The notes under the pieces were generated by a model. It did not search any database. It worked only from the letters and a program-made list of their open reading frames with translations, and was not told the DNA's origin. From Longimicrobiales bacterium (GTDB lineage: Bacteria; Gemmatimonadota; Gemmatimonadetes; Longimicrobiales; Gaopeijiaceae), in the NCBI GenBank assembly GCA_951813395.1, contig OX638356.1:1343340-1407339 (forward strand): DNA of 64,000 nucleotides, given 5' to 3'. Positions 54,465 to 62,859 of this stretch are shown one piece after another; positions within the stretch are counted from its first letter, which is position 1; every line of letters starts with the position of its first letter. A program made the translations under genes and the position numbers.

Positions 54465-56726
54465 GTGACGTCCGGGCAACAACAGGAGGGTACGCACGCC
54501 GCCGAGGCTCGCGCCGGGGGCACGACCGGGCACGGACCGAAGGTCGTCGCAGGGCTGAGCCGCGACCTCGGACTCGTCTCGGCGCTCGCGATCGGGACGG
54601 GCACGATGATCGCCGCGGGGATCTTTACGCTGTCCGGCCTCGCCGTCGGCTACGTCGGCAGCGCGGCGATCGTCTCCTTCCTCCTCGCGGCGCTGGTGGC
54701 GGCCTTCACGGCGCTGACGTACTGCGAGTTCACCTCGATCTACCCCTTCTCGGGCGAGGGCTACCTCTACGCGCGCAAGACCTTCCCGCCGCTGCTGGCG
54801 TACCTGGTCGGCTGGTGCCTCCTGCTGGGGTACGCGTCTTCGTGCGCCTTCTACATCGTCAGCCTGTCCAGCTACTTCAACGAGTTCATCTGGCACTTCG
54901 CGATCCCGGCGCTTCCCGGGATCATCTTCCTGGCCGCGCTCACGCTTCTCAACATCAAGGGCACGAAGGAGAGCGGCACCTTCCAGATCGTGGTGACGGC
55001 GGCCAAGATCGTGCTGCTGGTGTGGTTCATCGCGGGGGGACTCGGCGGGCTCGACGCGGGCGTGCTAACGGATCGCTTCATCGCCGACGTCCCGCTCATC
55101 GCGTCCACGGCGGCGCTCGTTTTCATCACCTTCTTCGGGTTTTCGGCCATCGCGGCCTCCGCGGGCGAGGTGATCAACCCAACGAAGACGATCCCACGCG
55201 CGATCTTCATCTCGATGATCGTGGTGACGGTCCTCTACGCGCTCGTCGTGCTGGTCGTGGTGGTGGCCGACCTGACCGAGTACACGGAAGCGGCCATGGG
55301 TGTCGCCGCGAGGGCCTTCCTGGGACCGATCGGCGGCATGGTGATCGTGGCGGGCGCGCTTTTCTCGATGATCTCCGCCTCGAACGCCTCGATCCTGGCG
55401 GGCTCGCGCGTGGCGCTCTCCATGAGCCATCTGCGGCACCTTCCCGGCGTCGTTGGCCGGATCAGTGCACGCTCGCACACTCCGGTCGTGGCGCTCGTCG
55501 CCGTGGGCGGCGCCATCGGCATCTTCGCGCTGCTGCTGCCGCTGGAATCGCTGGCCCACTTCGCCAACCTCGTCCTGCTCCTGGCACTGTGCCTCGTCAA
55601 CGCGGCGCTGATCGTGCACCGCCGGCGCTTCCCCGACATGGAACGGCCCTTCCGGGTCCCGCTGGTGCCGCTCCTTCCGGCGCTCGGGATCGTGGCCAAC
55701 ATCTACCTGATCCTGCAGATCCCGGTGCAGGGACACATCCAGCCGGTGGTGCTCGCGATTCTGGCGCTCGCGCTCGGGCTGTTCGCCTACGCTGCGTGGC
55801 GCGGCACACGCTTCGACGTGCCCGATCCCGCCGGCCCGGGCTCAAGGGTGGTGGCGCTGCGGGCCTCGCCCCGAACCGCCGGCTTCCGGATCCTGGTCCC
55901 CGTGCACAACCCGCAAACCGCCGAACCCCTCGTGCGTCTGGCGGCGACCCTCGCCCGCCCCCGCGGAGGCGCGATCATCCTGCTCAGGGTCGTGCAAGTG
56001 CCGGACCAGCTGCCGGCCGAGCTTGCGCGGGCGTCGATCAGGGGGGAGGAGCAGGTGCTCGAGCGCCTTCAGGCGCTGGAGGGGGACGTCGGCGTGCCGA
56101 TTACAACGGAGGTCCGGGTCGGACGGAACGTGGGCCGCGCCATCCTGGAGTCGGCGCGCGAGGACCGGTCGCACCTGATCATCCTCGGCTGGAAGGGCTT
56201 CACCACCACCGCGCGGAAGATCCTCGGCGAGGTTACCGACGATGTCGTCCGGCTCGCCCGGTCGGACATCATGCTGGTCCGGTTCGGTGGCGAACCCGCG
56301 GTGCCGCGCCGCATCCTGCTGCCGAGCGCCGGTGGAATCCACGCGCGCAAGGCCAAGGGCTACGCGCTCGCCATGACGGACGCGAACGGCGGCGAGCTGA
56401 CGCTTGCGTCGATCGTGCTCGCGAACGCGCCCGACGGCCGAGCGGCCGAGGAGGAGGAACGGCTTGGCCGGGAGCGCGCCGAGTTGCCGGAGGAAGCGGC
56501 CGTAGCCACGCGGATAATACCCGGGACCGGCGTAGCCGAGTCGATCGTGGCCGCGGCGTCCGACTACGACGCGGTCATGGTCGGCGCGTCGGGAGAGAGC
56601 TTCTCAAGCCACATACTCTTCGGGACGATACCGGAGCGAATTGCGCGCGAGGCGAGCGGGACCGTGCTCGTGTTCAAGGGCCACGACCGGGTGCGGGCGT
56701 TCATGGGAAGGGTCGCGGCGGACTGA
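54465..56726 (+). CDS. APC-family amino acid permease fused to universal-stress domains
   Basis: The 753-residue protein has an APC-superfamily transporter (about residues 30-440, twelve hydrophobic segments) with GLVSALAIGTGTMIAAGIFTLSG, the substrate-binding helix 1 motif, and SGEGYLYARKTFPP. It then continues into a cytoplasmic part with two UspA-like domains (about 460-610, FRILVPVHNPQTAEPLVRLAATLARPRGGAIILLRVV; and about 615-745, RRILLPSAGGIHARKAKGYALAM). In Usp proteins GxxG-Ser motifs bind ATP; the second domain ends with VGASGESFSSHILFGTIPERIAREASGTVLVFKG. Transport of amino acids gated by nucleotide is the likely role. Start GTG 54465. Confidence 0.87.
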   Translation: MTSGQQQEGTHAAEARAGGTTGHGPKVVAGLSRDLGLVSALAIGTGTMIAAGIFTLSGLAVGYVGSAAIVSFLLAALVAAFTALTYCEFTSIYPFSGEGYLYARKTFPPLLAYLVGWCLLLGYASSCAFYIVSLSSYFNEFIWHFAIPALPGIIFLAALTLLNIKGTKESGTFQIVVTAAKIVLLVWFIAGGLGGLDAGVLTDRFIADVPLIASTAALVFITFFGFSAIAASAGEVINPTKTIPRAIFISMIVVTVLYALVVLVVVVADLTEYTEAAMGVAARAFLGPIGGMVIVAGALFSMISASNASILAGSRVALSMSHLRHLPGVVGRISARSHTPVVALVAVGGAIGIFALLLPLESLAHFANLVLLLALCLVNAALIVHRRRFPDMERPFRVPLVPLLPALGIVANIYLILQIPVQGHIQPVVLAILALALGLFAYAAWRGTRFDVPDPAGPGSRVVALRASPRTAGFRILVPVHNPQTAEPLVRLAATLARPRGGAIILLRVVQVPDQLPAELARASIRGEEQVLERLQALEGDVGVPITTEVRVGRNVGRAILESAREDRSHLIILGWKGFTTTARKILGEVTDDVVRLARSDIMLVRFGGEPAVPRRILLPSAGGIHARKAKGYALAMTDANGGELTLASIVLANAPDGRAAEEEERLGRERAELPEEAAVATRIIPGTGVAESIVAAASDYDAVMVGASGESFSSHILFGTIPERIAREASGTVLVFKGHDRVRAFMGRVAAD

Positions 56727-56745
56727 TCAGACAAACGGCGCTGGC

Positions 56746-57966
56746 CTACCCCCACACCTCCCTGAAGAGCCGCATCCAGTTCCCTCCCAGGATCTTCGCC
56801 ACGCGTTCCTCGCCGTGTCCGCGGCCGAGCAGCCCTTCCGCGACCATCCGCATCCGCATGGGGTCATTGAGTTCGGGCACGAAGAGCAGCTCGTGTTCGC
56901 GGGGCGCCCCGATCCCGAGCCGCTGCCGTTCGTCGGCGAAGCCCTGGAGCGTGGCGCGGTAGTCCTCGTCGTCCACGGTGGGCGTGATCGAGTTGTCCGT
57001 GCCGATCCCGACGTGGTCCTCCCCGCAGACGTTCACCGCGTGCTCGACATGCCGGTAGAAGTCGTCCGCCGTTGCCGGCCCCTCGGCGTTGAGGAAGGGC
57101 ATCATGTAGATGCCGATCACGCCGCCCTTGTCGGCCATCGCGCGCAGCTCGGCATCCTGCTTGCTGCGCGGATGCTCGTACACCGCTGAACAGCCGGAGT
57201 GCGTAATGGAAACGGGCCCCGGCGCGAGTTCGATGGCTTCCGCGGTGGTGCGCTGCCCGCAGTGGGAGAGATCGACGAGTACGCCGGTGTCCGCCATGTG
57301 AGCCACCAGTTCGCGGCCGAAGTCCGTGAGGCCGCCGTTGTCGGGTGACAGACAGCCCTGGCCGACGAGGTTGGGCAGGTTGTAGGTCAGCTGGACGATC
57401 GGCACGCCCATGTCGCGGAACTCGTCCATGCGTGTCAGATCGGTTCCCAGCATGAAGGTGTCCTGGAAACCCAGGATCAGGGCGAGCCTGCCCGACGCCT
57501 TCGCGGCGTCGATCTCGGCCGTGGTCGCGGCCAGCGTCAGCACGTCGGGGTGCGCGTCCACCTCGCGGCGCCAGTAGGCGATGTGCTCGAGCGTATTCGC
57601 GTAGGCCGCGTCCGGGTCCTCGCCTCGCCCGCTCACCGTGACGTTCACGGCGGTGATCCCCGACATGGCGGCGTTGCGCACCATCTCGTCGCTCAGGGGC
57701 TGCCCGATGCGATCGGGCACATTGAACGGACCCGGACTCGCCAGCGCGTCGATGACGGTGACGCTGTCGTATTCCGGCCAGCCGCCACGGTCTGCCCGGA
57801 CCTCGTCGGGGTCGCCAACGGCGGGATCGTCTCCTCCCTGGCTGCGGCAGGCGTGCACCAGGATCACGGGGGCCGCGATCAGGCTCCTGGCGAAGCGGCG
57901 GCGGGACAGCCGGCGTTCATCGGAGCGGCCGAGGGAGCCGGACGGGAAGTCGTGGGTTGTGGACAC
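56746..57966 (-). CDS. Tat-exported M19-like membrane dipeptidase with altered metal site
   Basis: The 406-residue protein begins with a Tat-type signal (RRLSRRRFARSLIAAPVILVHAC). The rest is a TIM barrel of the M19 renal-dipeptidase family: IVQLTYNLPNLVGQGC, GLTDFGRELVAHMADTGVLVDLSHCG, SITHSGCSAVYEHPRSKQD, GIYMMPFL, DHVGIGTDN and a C-terminal ILGGNWMRLFREVWG. The His of DLSHCG and THSG are kept. The N-terminal HxD metal pair reads VIDALAS, and the bridging Glu position reads FQDT, so the first metal site is lost or changed. Activity on dipeptides is uncertain. Confidence 0.83.
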   Translation of the reverse strand: MSTTHDFPSGSLGRSDERRLSRRRFARSLIAAPVILVHACRSQGGDDPAVGDPDEVRADRGGWPEYDSVTVIDALASPGPFNVPDRIGQPLSDEMVRNAAMSGITAVNVTVSGRGEDPDAAYANTLEHIAYWRREVDAHPDVLTLAATTAEIDAAKASGRLALILGFQDTFMLGTDLTRMDEFRDMGVPIVQLTYNLPNLVGQGCLSPDNGGLTDFGRELVAHMADTGVLVDLSHCGQRTTAEAIELAPGPVSITHSGCSAVYEHPRSKQDAELRAMADKGGVIGIYMMPFLNAEGPATADDFYRHVEHAVNVCGEDHVGIGTDNSITPTVDDEDYRATLQGFADERQRLGIGAPREHELLFVPELNDPMRMRMVAEGLLGRGHGEERVAKILGGNWMRLFREVWG

Positions 57967-58183
57967 GTCGAGTTTCCTGTCGTTTGTGGGGGGTCGCGCG
58001 GCGGCGAGGGCCGGCTGCGGCCAGAATGGGGGTGTCCGCGCCCGGATTCAAGCACCATGGAGGGCGATCACGATGAAGCCCGGCGCCACAGCCGACGGTA
58101 GCAGGACCGGCCGGGGCCTGTCCCGCGGCGGGTCGCGAAGAGGTCCTCTGGCGAGACCTCGGGTACGCACCGAAAGCGGCTTC

Positions 58184-59746
58184 ATGTCGCGGGAGCGGAT
58201 GCTGGCCAGAGCCATGGAGATGCGTCCCTGGGACGTGATCGTCGTTGGGGGCGGCTGCACCGGAATCGCAGCGGCCCTCGACGCGGCGGGCCGCGGGTAC
58301 CGTACCCTGCTGGTGGAGCGCGGGGACTTTACGAGCGGGACCTCCAGCCGGAGCACCAAGCTGATCCACGGAGGTGTCCGCTACCTTCGCCAGCGCCGTG
58401 TGCAGATGGTCTACGGTGCGCTGCGCGAACGATATCGGCTTTGGCGCAACGCGCCGCACCTGGTGGACAGCCTCCCGCTGGTCGTGCCCGCGTACAGGTG
58501 GTGGGAGCGTCCATACTATGGGGTGGGGCTGATGGTGTACGACGCGCTCGCAGGCCGCCGGGGCCTCGGACCTTCGAGGGTCGTGGGGAAGCGCGAGTGC
58601 GGCAGGCGCGTGTCCACGCTCGAGCGTCGCGACTTGCGGGGGGGCGTGATCTACCACGACGGCCAGTTCGACGACTCCCGACTCGGTTGGACGCTACTGC
58701 GAACCGCGGCCAACTTCGGCGCGGTGGTCGTCAACTACGCGGAAGCGGTCGCGCTCCGGGCACCTCGGGGGAGGATCACGGGGGTGCGCCTGCGTGATCG
58801 ACTCGGTGGTGACGAGTGGGTTGCGCTGGGTGCGGTCGTGATCAACGCCACGGGGCCCTTCGCCGATGCCATGCGAGGACTCGACGACGCCCAGGGCGGG
58901 TCCGGGGTCGTCCTGAGCCGGGGCACGCACATCGTGGTCCGCAACGCGTTCCTCCCGGGCAACACCGCCGTGCTGATCCCATCTACGGACGACGGCAGGG
59001 TCCTTTTCGCCATCCCCTGGCACGGTCACGTGCTGATCGGGACGACCGACGTCCCCGTGGCCGAACCCGATGGCGCGCCGGCCGCCAGCGACGCGGAAGT
59101 CGACTACCTGATCGACCACGCCGGCCGCTACCTGACACGACCGCTGGCCCGGTCCGATATCCTGTCCGCCTGGGCCGGACTGCGTTCGCTGGCGGCTGTG
59201 GACGCGGGAGCGGGGGACACCGCCACGCTCTCCCGCGACCATGCGGTGAGCGTCTCCAGGAGGGGACTCGTGACGGTCGTCGGCGGCAAGTGGACGACGT
59301 GCAGGAAGGTGGGCCAGGATACCGTGGACGTTGCGGCCGAGGTGGGCGGTCTGTCACCGGCGCCGTCGGTGACGGCGCGCCTTCGCGTCCACGGGTATAG
59401 CCGGCGGAAGGCCGTGCGCGACCCGTGGAAGGTGTACGGATCGGAGGCCGGCGCCGTTCGCGCGCTGGAAGCCGCGGACGAGAGCCTTGCAGCGCTGATG
59501 CACCCCGGCCTGCCGTACCGGATGAGCCAGGTGGCGTGGGCCGCCCGCCACGAGATGGCGGTGCGTGTCGAGGATGTGCTCGCGCGGCGGACGCGGACGC
59601 TGTTTCTCAATGCGGGGGCGGCGATGGCGGCCGCTCCCGGAGTGGCCCGGGTCATGGCGGCCGAGCTGGGGTACGACGGCAGCTGGGTGGAAGACGAGGT
59701 CCGCTCGTTCCGCGCGCTGGCGAAGCGCTACCTTCCGGCATGCTGA
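58184..59746 (+). CDS. glpD: Glycerol-3-phosphate dehydrogenase (FAD-dependent, GlpD-like)
   Basis: This FAD flavoprotein of 520 residues oxidises sn-glycerol-3-phosphate to dihydroxyacetone phosphate and reduces quinone at the membrane. It has the FAD motif VIVVGGGCTGIAAALDAAGRG, ERGDFTSGTSSRSTKLIHGGVRYL, TRGTHIVV-like SRGTHIVVRNAF, GTTDVP, and a C-terminal domain with RTRTLFLN. ATG 58184 is chosen for the 15-residue lead to the FAD motif. The 217 bases upstream are shared with the divergent dipeptidase gene. No glycerol kinase or GlpF is nearby. Confidence 0.92.
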   Translation: MSRERMLARAMEMRPWDVIVVGGGCTGIAAALDAAGRGYRTLLVERGDFTSGTSSRSTKLIHGGVRYLRQRRVQMVYGALRERYRLWRNAPHLVDSLPLVVPAYRWWERPYYGVGLMVYDALAGRRGLGPSRVVGKRECGRRVSTLERRDLRGGVIYHDGQFDDSRLGWTLLRTAANFGAVVVNYAEAVALRAPRGRITGVRLRDRLGGDEWVALGAVVINATGPFADAMRGLDDAQGGSGVVLSRGTHIVVRNAFLPGNTAVLIPSTDDGRVLFAIPWHGHVLIGTTDVPVAEPDGAPAASDAEVDYLIDHAGRYLTRPLARSDILSAWAGLRSLAAVDAGAGDTATLSRDHAVSVSRRGLVTVVGGKWTTCRKVGQDTVDVAAEVGGLSPAPSVTARLRVHGYSRRKAVRDPWKVYGSEAGAVRALEAADESLAALMHPGLPYRMSQVAWAARHEMAVRVEDVLARRTRTLFLNAGAAMAAAPGVARVMAAELGYDGSWVEDEVRSFRALAKRYLPAC

Positions 59747-59783
59747 TCGAGCCGCCGCCACCCGCAACCAGGAGCAGCCAGAG

Positions 59784-60305
59784 ATGCCCGACTCGCCCGT
59801 AAGGCCTCGGGAGGACGAATTCGCCGACTTCTACGGGCCGTACATCGCCGCGGCCGAGGAACCGCTGCTGAGGGGACTGGAGGGCGACGGGGAGGCCTGG
59901 CGCGCCCTGCTCGCGACCGTACCGCCTGACCGCGAAGGCTACCGCTACGCGGACGGCAAGTGGTCGGTGCGCGAGGTTGTCGGCCATGTCATCGACGCCG
60001 AGCGGATGTTCAGCGTGCGTACGATGGCGTTCGCCCGAGGGGATCGGTCGCACTTCCCTTCATTCGATGAAAACGCCTACGCAGCGGCCTCGGGAGCCGA
60101 CCTTCGCACGCTCGCCGACCTGGCAGAGGAGTTTTCGGCCGTGCGGGCTGCAACCCTGCTCCTGCTGAAGAGCTTCGACGAAGGGACCTGGGACCGGCGC
60201 GGGGTGGCCAGCGGCTACGAGTTCACGGTGAGGAGCCTGGCGTGGATCATCGCGGGCCACTCGCGGCACCACCGGGAGGTGTTGGCGGAGCGGTACCTGC
60301 CATGA
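59784..60305 (+). CDS. DinB-family protein
   Basis: The 173-residue four-helix protein belongs to the DinB/YfiT-like group of putative metal-dependent enzymes. The His triad fits: H in KWSVREVVGHVIDAERMF and the late HSRHHREVLAERY. ATG 59784 follows AGGAGC. Members often act as thiol transferases with bacillithiol or mycothiol, or have unknown roles; none can be assigned here. The stop overlaps the next ATG, so it is cotranscribed with the cyclodeaminase homologue. Confidence 0.87.
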   Translation: MPDSPVRPREDEFADFYGPYIAAAEEPLLRGLEGDGEAWRALLATVPPDREGYRYADGKWSVREVVGHVIDAERMFSVRTMAFARGDRSHFPSFDENAYAAASGADLRTLADLAEEFSAVRAATLLLLKSFDEGTWDRRGVASGYEFTVRSLAWIIAGHSRHHREVLAERYLP

Positions 60306-61270
60306 ACTTCCGAGTCATCTCCAGGGCCGAGATCCTCTCGCTGATCACCATGCACGACGCCATCGAGGCAATGGCGCGCGGCTTCGGGCAGTTGTCGGCG
60401 GGACAGGTCGAAATGCCCGTGCGGGTTCTGCTTTCGTCCGGTGACGGATTCTCCCTCTTCATGCCCGCCCGGCTGGGGGCAACCGGTGGCCGGGGCGCCA
60501 AGATCGCCTCGCTCTTCCCCGGGAACCGCGACAGGGGACTGGCGACGATCAACGGCGTGATCCTGATGATCGACGACGAGACCGGACTCCCGGCCGCGAT
60601 CATGGACGCGGGCGAACTGACGGCGATCCGGACAGCGGCCGCGGCCGGCCTGGCGGCCAGGCTGCTGAGCCGGCCGGACTGCCGGGTGCTGACGATCTTC
60701 GGCGCGGGCGCACAGGCCCCCTGGCAGATCGAGGCCATCCGGGCCGTGCGGCCGATCGAGGAAGTGCGGGTGGTCTCGCAGGGCGGCGAATCGGCGCGCC
60801 GGCTGGCGGGCTCGCTGGAGGGTGTTGACGCCCGCGCGGTCTCGGACCCGGCGGAAGCGGTGAACGGTGCCGACGTCATTGTCGCCGTGACGACGGCAAC
60901 CACGCCGGTGTTCGATGGCTCGGCCCTGCCCGCCGGGACGCACGTCAGCGGCAGCGGCAGCTTTCAGCCGCACACGCGCGAGGTGGGCGACGAGGTCGTT
61001 ACGCGGGCCCGGGTCGTGGTCGAGGAGCGCGAAGCCGTGCTCGAGGAGGCGGGCGACCTGATCATCCCGATCGAGCAGGGGCTGGTGACCGCCGACGTGA
61101 TCGACGCCGACCTGGGCGAGATCGTCAACGGCGATGCGCCCGAGGGGAACGCCGGCCGCGAACTCACGTTCTTCAAGTCGGTGGGCACGGCGGTGCAGGA
61201 CGTGGCCATCGGGGCGGAGGTGCTTCGCCGGGCCGAGGAGGAGGGGGTAGGGCGGGTGGTGGGACTGTAG
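60302..61270 (+). CDS. Ornithine cyclodeaminase/mu-crystallin family protein
   Basis: The 322-residue NAD(P)-binding enzyme has the mu-crystallin fold: MPVRVLLSSGDGFSLFMPARLG, GAKIASLFPGNRDRGLATINGVILMIDDETGLPAAIMDAGELTAIRTAAAAGLAARLL, then a Rossmann fold with TIFGAGAQAPWQIEAI, and SGSFQPHTREV. Known members are ornithine cyclodeaminase, alanine dehydrogenase and ketimine reductases; the exact substrate is not readable. It overlaps the DinB gene by 4 bases. Confidence 0.88.
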   Translation: MNFRVISRAEILSLITMHDAIEAMARGFGQLSAGQVEMPVRVLLSSGDGFSLFMPARLGATGGRGAKIASLFPGNRDRGLATINGVILMIDDETGLPAAIMDAGELTAIRTAAAAGLAARLLSRPDCRVLTIFGAGAQAPWQIEAIRAVRPIEEVRVVSQGGESARRLAGSLEGVDARAVSDPAEAVNGADVIVAVTTATTPVFDGSALPAGTHVSGSGSFQPHTREVGDEVVTRARVVVEEREAVLEEAGDLIIPIEQGLVTADVIDADLGEIVNGDAPEGNAGRELTFFKSVGTAVQDVAIGAEVLRRAEEEGVGRVVGL

Positions 61271-61280
61271 GGGGCGTCGC

Positions 61281-61432
61281 CTACCGAATCTCCTCCAGGT
61301 GCATGGTGATGTTGAAGGGCAGGATCGGTCCGTGCACCTTCATGTGGACCACCAGTCGCCGTTCGTCTCCCTGACTTCCATGGGCAGGGAGAGGCCGCGA
61401 AGGGCACGCCACAGACTCCCGCGGCTCCGCAT
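61281..61432 (-). pseudogene. Possible frameshifted gene remnant
   Basis: On the minus strand one frame reads LRGLSLPMEVRETNGDWW and stops at 61342-61340; the next frame continues LVVHMKVHGPILPFNITMHL and ends at TAG 61283-61281. Joined near 61345-61356 they make a sensible C-terminal protein end, so a one-base shift or decayed gene is likely. The family is not recognised. The evidence is coding-like wording only. Confidence 0.3.
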
Positions 61433-61473
61433 GCGCGGTGCGCGATAAACACCGGGTCGGGGTAAGCCGTCAA

Positions 61474-61502
61474 TTGACAGGCGACGGCCTGACCAGTAGA
61501 CT
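61474..61502 (+). promoter_or_regulatory. Promoter of higBA
   Basis: A consensus TTGACA (61474-61479), a 17-base spacer and TAGACT (61497-61502) lie so close to the higB GTG (61510) that transcription should start at or within a few bases of the start codon, giving a leaderless or nearly leaderless mRNA. Confidence 0.65.
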
Positions 61503-61509
61503 CTCCCAT

Positions 61510-61788
61510 GTGATCGTCTCGTTCAAGCATCGCGGGCTCAAGGCTCTGTATGAAGGACGAACGGTACGCCGCGTCGCACCGGATCACGTCCAGAAGCTAC
61601 GCGATGTTCTCGCCATTCTTGACCGCAGTCGAGGGCCGGAGGGGCTGGACCTGCCGGGCCTCCGTCTCCATCGCCTGAGGGGGCGGTTGAAGGGTCACCA
61701 TTCCGTTTGGGTCTCGGGCAACTGGCGAGTAACATTTCGGTTTGAGGATGGACACGCGACCGATGTCGACTATGTGGACTATCACTGA
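61510..61788 (+). CDS. higB: HigB-like toxin (RelE superfamily)
   Basis: The 92-residue protein matches HigB/RelE mRNA interferases, which cut mRNA at the ribosome: IVSFKHRGLKALYEG, LRDVLAILDRS, LPGLRLHRLRGRLKGHHSVWVSGNWRVTFRFEDG and a C-terminal VDYH. The basic and His residues of the last third form the active surface in the family. GTG 61510 is the first start before the family N-terminus. It is 12 bases upstream of the antitoxin gene, the toxin-first order typical of higBA. Confidence 0.9.
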   Translation: MIVSFKHRGLKALYEGRTVRRVAPDHVQKLRDVLAILDRSRGPEGLDLPGLRLHRLRGRLKGHHSVWVSGNWRVTFRFEDGHATDVDYVDYH

Positions 61789-61800
61789 AGGGAGAGACCC

Positions 61801-62088
61801 GTGGCCATGAAGAATCCCCCGCACCCGGGCGGGATCGTGAGGCGCCAGTGTCTCGAGCCGCTGGGACTGTCGGTGACGAGGGCCGCGTCCGGGCTCGGCG
61901 TGACCCGCCAGGCTCTGTCGGAATTGCTCAACGGCCACACCGGAGTATCGGTGGAGATGGCGATTCGACTCTCCAAGGCATTCGGATCGACGCCGGAGAC
62001 CTGGCTCGGGATGCAGATGGCGTACGACCTGCAGCGTGCCCTTGATCGCGCGGACGAAATTGAGGTTGAGAGATTCGAGGCTGCCTGA
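61801..62088 (+). CDS. higA: HigA-like antitoxin (XRE family)
   Basis: The 95-residue protein has a helix-turn-helix (SVTRAASGLGVTRQALSELLNGHTGVSVEMAIRLSKAFG) and the HigA opening PPHPGGIVRRQCLEPLG. It should bind HigB and repress the operon. GTG 61801 has AGGGAG at good spacing; ATG 61807 is two codons later. The repressor site is expected around the promoter at 61474-61502. Confidence 0.92.
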   Translation: MAMKNPPHPGGIVRRQCLEPLGLSVTRAASGLGVTRQALSELLNGHTGVSVEMAIRLSKAFGSTPETWLGMQMAYDLQRALDRADEIEVERFEAA

Positions 62089-62207
62089 TGCCGGCAACGC
62101 CGGCGGCTACCACCGCATCGGAGCGGGCGCCGCGGGTGCTATTGCCGGTGCGGCCGATCGGCTAAAGCCAGGGCTGGCTGTTAGTCGACCATAGCGGTCG
62201 GCGACTG

Positions 62208-62525
62208 CTATCCCGATCTCGACCGTGGCGGGATCGAGCGCGCTGCGTGCTCACCCATCCAGGCCATGAACTCATCGGCTGTGTCGCAGTCCATCGCAGC
62301 GGCGTAGACTGCCTCGAAGTCCGGACGCGACGGCTGCGCCGAAACCTCCGCCAGTTTTCGAGCCGCCTCTACGCCGAACTTGAGCTCGACAAGCCTGCGC
62401 AGCAGTTGCCGCCGCCGCTCGATGACCCGTACGATGCGCTGCTCGATCCCCTGGTCCCGACCCTCATCCACGCCGTCCCTGTACCGGCGCACCGCCCGTT
62501 TGCTCTTCGGCTTGATCACTGCCAT
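62208..62525 (-). CDS. Rpn-like C-terminal fragment or small basic protein
   Basis: The frame gives 105 residues from ATG 62525 (or 103 from GTG 62519, which has better spacing from GGGAGG). It begins with a basic stretch (KPKSKRAVRRYRDGVDEG) and continues GIEQRIVRVIERRRQLLRRLVELKFGVEAARKL, a pattern like the C-terminal coiled region of Rpn/PD-(D/E)XK transposase-like nucleases. The catalytic domain is absent, so this is probably a remnant or an internally started C-terminal product. Family assignment is tentative. Confidence 0.4.
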   Translation of the reverse strand: MAVIKPKSKRAVRRYRDGVDEGRDQGIEQRIVRVIERRRQLLRRLVELKFGVEAARKLAEVSAQPSRPDFEAVYAAAMDCDTADEFMAWMGEHAARSIPPRSRSG

Positions 62526-62555
62526 CACCTCCCTTGTCGTTCCCGCCGTCTCCAT

Positions 62556-62838
62556 TTCGGCGCCAAGTCACGGATGCATGAACGTGGGTCCGAATCGGGG
62601 GCGTTTCCATTGCTGGTTGGGACAGATTCCGTATTGGTGCTCCGGGCGTCCGGGTCACCGGCCGGAGTTTCAGCCGATCCCCCCTGAAATCGTTGCCGCG
62701 CGGAGTCGATGCGACAGGGTTTGCCGCCCGCGCGGTGCCGTGATGGCTGCTCGCCGCCACGTTGCCCACATCCTCCACTTGTTGCCGACCTTGCAGGGGA
62801 CCGGGGCGGAACCCACCCTTTGTGGGTGCCTCCCCAAC
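62556..62838. other. Non-coding stretch before propeller gene
   Basis: I see no gene in these 283 bases. The only structure is a short CACCC-TTTGT-GGGTG hairpin (62814-62828) ten bases before the first ATG of the next gene. The region may hold the divergent promoters of the two flanking genes, but no convincing element was found. Confidence 0.4.
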
Positions 62839-62859
62839 ATGATGGAGTCAGTGTCAGGA

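Noticed and set aside
62089-62207. Short inverted repeats such as CGACC-ATAGC-GGTCG after higA.
   Set aside because: A 5-bp stem without a T-run is too weak to call a terminator.
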